From Ochrobactrum sp. Marseille-Q0166 (GTDB lineage Bacteria > Pseudomonadota > Alphaproteobacteria > Rhizobiales > Rhizobiaceae): a stretch of DNA of 64,000 nt. Below the pieces are notes generated by a model. It was not told the origin of the DNA. It was given only the letters and a program-made list of their open reading frames with translations, and did not search any database. Location: contig NZ_JACJUO010000002.1 of NCBI RefSeq assembly GCF_014397025.1, positions 788,501 to 852,500 on the forward strand, given 5' to 3'. Below are positions 62,106 through 64,000 of the stretch, piece by piece (position 1 is the first letter of the stretch; each line of letters starts with the position of its first letter). Both the position numbers and the translations under genes were made by a program.

Positions 62106-63305
62106 ATGAAAAGGCTTCCCGTCACTGTACTCTCCGGCTTTCTCGGTGCAGGCAAGACCACCCTTCTCAATCACGTTCTTAACAATCGCGAGAATCGCCG
62201 TGTTGCGGTGATCGTAAACGATATGAGCGAAATCAATATCGATGCCGCCCTTGTGCGCGAGGGTGGGGCCGACCTCTCCCGGACAGAGGAACAGCTGGTT
62301 GAAATGACCAATGGCTGTATCTGCTGCACTTTACGGGATGATCTTTTGAAAGAAGTAGCACAGCTCGCCGCTCAGGATCGTTTCGATTATCTGCTGATTG
62401 AATCGACGGGCATATCGGAGCCTCTACCGGTGGCAGCAACCTTTGAGTTTCGTGATGAAAAGGGCGAAAGCCTGTCCGATCTGGCGCGCCTCGATACGAT
62501 GGTCACGGTGGTTGATGCCGCCAATCTGCTGAAAGACTATTCTTCTAATGATTTTCTGCGCGACCGCGGTGAATCGCTGGGCGATGAGGATGAGCGCACG
62601 CTGGTCGACCTGCTGGTCGAACAGATCGAGTTTGCAGATGTCGTGATACTCAACAAGATTTCGACCGCGAGCGCAGAGGAGCGAGACCTTGCGCGCAAGG
62701 TGATCCGGTCGCTCAATCCGGATGCCCAAATTGAAGAAGTGGATTTCGGTCAAGTTGGGCTTGATGCGATCCTCAATACAAGACGCTTCGATTTCAATCG
62801 CGCCCATGAGCATCCCCTTTGGTACAAGGAGCTTCATGGCTTCAACGATCATGTGCCTGAAACAGAAGAATATGGCGTTCACTCTTTCGTCTATCGTGCG
62901 CGTCGTCCGTTCGATCCGGCCCGCTTTCAGGCCTTTATCGATAAGAGCTGGCCGGGTGTGGTCCGCGCCAAGGGTTTTTTCTGGCTGGCGACAAGGCCTG
63001 ATTATGTAGGAGAACTCAGTCAGGCCGGTGCGCTGGTCCGTACCAACAAACGTGGTCGCTGGTGGTCTGCAGTTCCGCGCAGTTATTGGCCGGCAGAACC
63101 GGAATGGCATCGCGCAATGCAACCCTATCTCGATGCAGAATGGGGTGATCGTCGGCAGGAGATCGTCTTTATCGGCGTTGATCCAATGAACAGGGCCGCA
63201 ATTACCGCCGAACTTGATGACTGCCTGGTGCCGGAAGAAGTATTCAAGCCGGAAAGCTGGCTACGCCTGAGTGATCCGTTCCCGAGCTGGTCGGTCGCAG
63301 CGTAA
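62106..63305 (+). CDS. COG0523/CobW-family GTPase, probable zinc metallochaperone (ZigA-like)
   Basis: 399 residues. Walker [10 protein letters not shown] (about 11-19), the metal motif CICCTLRDD (CxCC, about 74-82), the switch Glu/Asp region ESTGISEP, and base-recognition NKIS. The C-terminal CobW-C domain (about 250-395) contains [16 protein letters not shown]. Members under Zur control insert zinc into essential enzymes when it is scarce; the Zur-like site upstream supports that reading over a cobalamin role. Confidence 0.9.
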   Translation: MKRLPVTVLSGFLGAGKTTLLNHVLNNRENRRVAVIVNDMSEINIDAALVREGGADLSRTEEQLVEMTNGCICCTLRDDLLKEVAQLAAQDRFDYLLIESTGISEPLPVAATFEFRDEKGESLSDLARLDTMVTVVDAANLLKDYSSNDFLRDRGESLGDEDERTLVDLLVEQIEFADVVILNKISTASAEERDLARKVIRSLNPDAQIEEVDFGQVGLDAILNTRRFDFNRAHEHPLWYKELHGFNDHVPETEEYGVHSFVYRARRPFDPARFQAFIDKSWPGVVRAKGFFWLATRPDYVGELSQAGALVRTNKRGRWWSAVPRSYWPAEPEWHRAMQPYLDAEWGDRRQEIVFIGVDPMNRAAITAELDDCLVPEEVFKPESWLRLSDPFPSWSVAA

Positions 63306-63309
63306 AAAA

Positions 63310-63744
63310 CTACTCAGCCGACAGCGCGGCGATTTCGGAAGCCCTGCTGTCGGCAAGCGTGCGATGGTCGAGTACATTGGCGATTGCTTCACGCACGTCG
63401 AGCATCATGTGTCGCACTTCACATTCGGTCTCATCGCAGTCATCGCATGGCTGGTAGTCGGTTTTGCTGGCGCAGGCGATGGGGGCAAGTGCGCCATCCA
63501 GCGCCCGGATAATATTGCCAATATGAATTTCATTGGCGGGACGTGCCAGACAAAAGCCGCCACCCTTGCCTTTGCGACTCAGCACAAAGCCTGCATTGCG
63601 CAATTCGATGAATATATTATCGAGAAACTTGCGGGGGATGTGATGCCGTTCGGCGATCTCACTTGCGGAAACCAGTTGCCCATTAGACACGCCGGCAAGA
63701 TGCACCATGGCTTTCAAGCCGTATTTGCCTTTTTTGGTTAGCAT
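63310..63744 (-). CDS. Rrf2 family transcriptional regulator
   Basis: 144 residues. The winged helix (about 1-65) contains TKKGKYGLKAMVHLAG and IPRKFLDNIFIELRNAGFVLSRKGKGGG. Four Cys in the C-terminal half (CASKTDYQPCDDCDETEC) could hold an Fe-S cluster or zinc, as in IscR/NsrR relatives. The start at 63744 gives the normal N-terminus; the longer frame to 63798 is not supported. Target genes unknown. Confidence 0.88.
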   Translation of the reverse strand: MLTKKGKYGLKAMVHLAGVSNGQLVSASEIAERHHIPRKFLDNIFIELRNAGFVLSRKGKGGGFCLARPANEIHIGNIIRALDGALAPIACASKTDYQPCDDCDETECEVRHMMLDVREAIANVLDHRTLADSRASEIAALSAE

Positions 63745-63831
63745 GGCACCCCTGCTGCAATGTCCTTCGGACGATCCAATCCCAATGCGTATTCCCAAAA
63801 AGAATTAGGGAGGAAAGCACCTTGCGGCAAG

Positions 63832-64000
63832 TTACTTTCGCGTCGCAGTTGCCTGATCTCTTTCCCTTTGCAAGGCCAAAGCCAAAGCGCCTTGCAAACT
63901 GTCGCCCTTTGCCGGGGTGTAAAACTCTTTATACGGTAGCAAATCGAGCGCAGCATAAGATGTCGCCAAACCGCCGGTTATACTGAAGCGCCCCAGTGCT
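63832..64000 (-). CDS. C-terminal end of a BadF/BadG-type ATPase, perhaps N-acetylglucosamine kinase
   Basis: On the minus strand a frame enters from beyond the window and ends at TAA (63832). It encodes 55 residues, including FSITGGLATSYAALDLL and TPAKGDSLQGALALAL. A GGLA motif followed by GDxLxGALxLA is how rhizobial BadF/BadG/BcrA/BcrD-family sugar kinases end. Only the tail is visible, so the family call is moderate. The 87 bp between it and the Rrf2 start hold nothing else. Confidence 0.55.
   Translation of the reverse strand, partial: ALGRFSITGGLATSYAALDLLPYKEFYTPAKGDSLQGALALALQRERDQATATRK

Noticed and set aside
63738..63956. 72-codon minus-strand frame near the right end
   Set aside because: The neighbouring frame (63832-64000) gives a family-like kinase tail; this one does not.
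1..64000. tRNA, rRNA, CRISPR arrays, insertion sequences, prophage
   Set aside because: I looked for tRNA-like arms, regular short repeats with spacers, transposase motifs and phage genes. Only the lone muramidase is phage-like, and it has no phage neighbours.

Overview
The window looks like a piece of an alphaproteobacterial replicon from the Brucellaceae (Brucella/Ochrobactrum group). The reasons are the rhizobial-type flagellar gene set (motA-fliM-fliN-fliG-flhB, flgBC-fliE-flgGA-flgI-motE-flgH-fliL-fliP, motB-motC-fliK, flaF-flbT), an FtcR/Rem-type master regulator, alphaproteobacterial intergenic mosaic repeats and a moderate GC content. Both ends cut through genes: 1-810 is the tail of a large Ala-rich protein, and 63832-64000 is the tail of a BadF/NagK-like sugar kinase.

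Layout. (1) 0.9-13.6 kb, metabolic and transport genes: KDPG aldolase, a DUF3380 muramidase, tRNA hydroxylase trhO, the molybdate transporter modABC, two GNAT acetyltransferases, a DUF1007/NicO metal-transport pair, a LysR regulator next to an amidase, and an ornithine decarboxylase behind a long structured leader. (2) 13.7-21.5 kb, a surface polysaccharide locus: Wzz-like co-polymerase, Wzx-like flippase, DUF6492 protein, WecG/TagA transferase, GT4 and GT2 transferases. (3) 21.6-57.9 kb, an almost complete flagellar regulon holding export apparatus, basal body, rings, hook, flagellin, stator, accessory proteins and regulators. (4) 57.9-63.8 kb: a PilZ protein, the zinc locus zur-znuB-znuC / znuA, a COG0523 zinc GTPase and an Rrf2 regulator.

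Flagellar control can be read from the DNA. Seven promoters (motA, DUF1217-flgF-fliI, flgB, fliF, flgE, flhA, flgJ) share one 31-bp layout: two half-sites resembling CAAGCTT whose starts are 11 bp apart, exactly 7 bp, then a -10-like hexamer, followed by leaders of about 20-30 nt. Direct repeats at 11-bp period are typical of PhoB/OmpR-family activators, and such a regulator, FtcR, is encoded in the middle of the cluster. The ftcR and fliC upstream regions lack this layout but each carries a perfect TTAA-N7-TTAA CtrA-type site. This suggests a CtrA to FtcR to structural-gene hierarchy, with flagellin wired separately through CtrA and perhaps FlbT acting on a structured fliC leader.

Other points: an AT-rich orphan gene of foreign character sits between motA and the flgF operon (26617-27321). 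Candidates for the poorly conserved FliH, FliJ and FlgN roles are present. Two Zur-like sites with nearly identical cores lie in front of znuA/znuC and the GTPase. No rRNA, tRNA, CRISPR array or insertion sequence was recognised.
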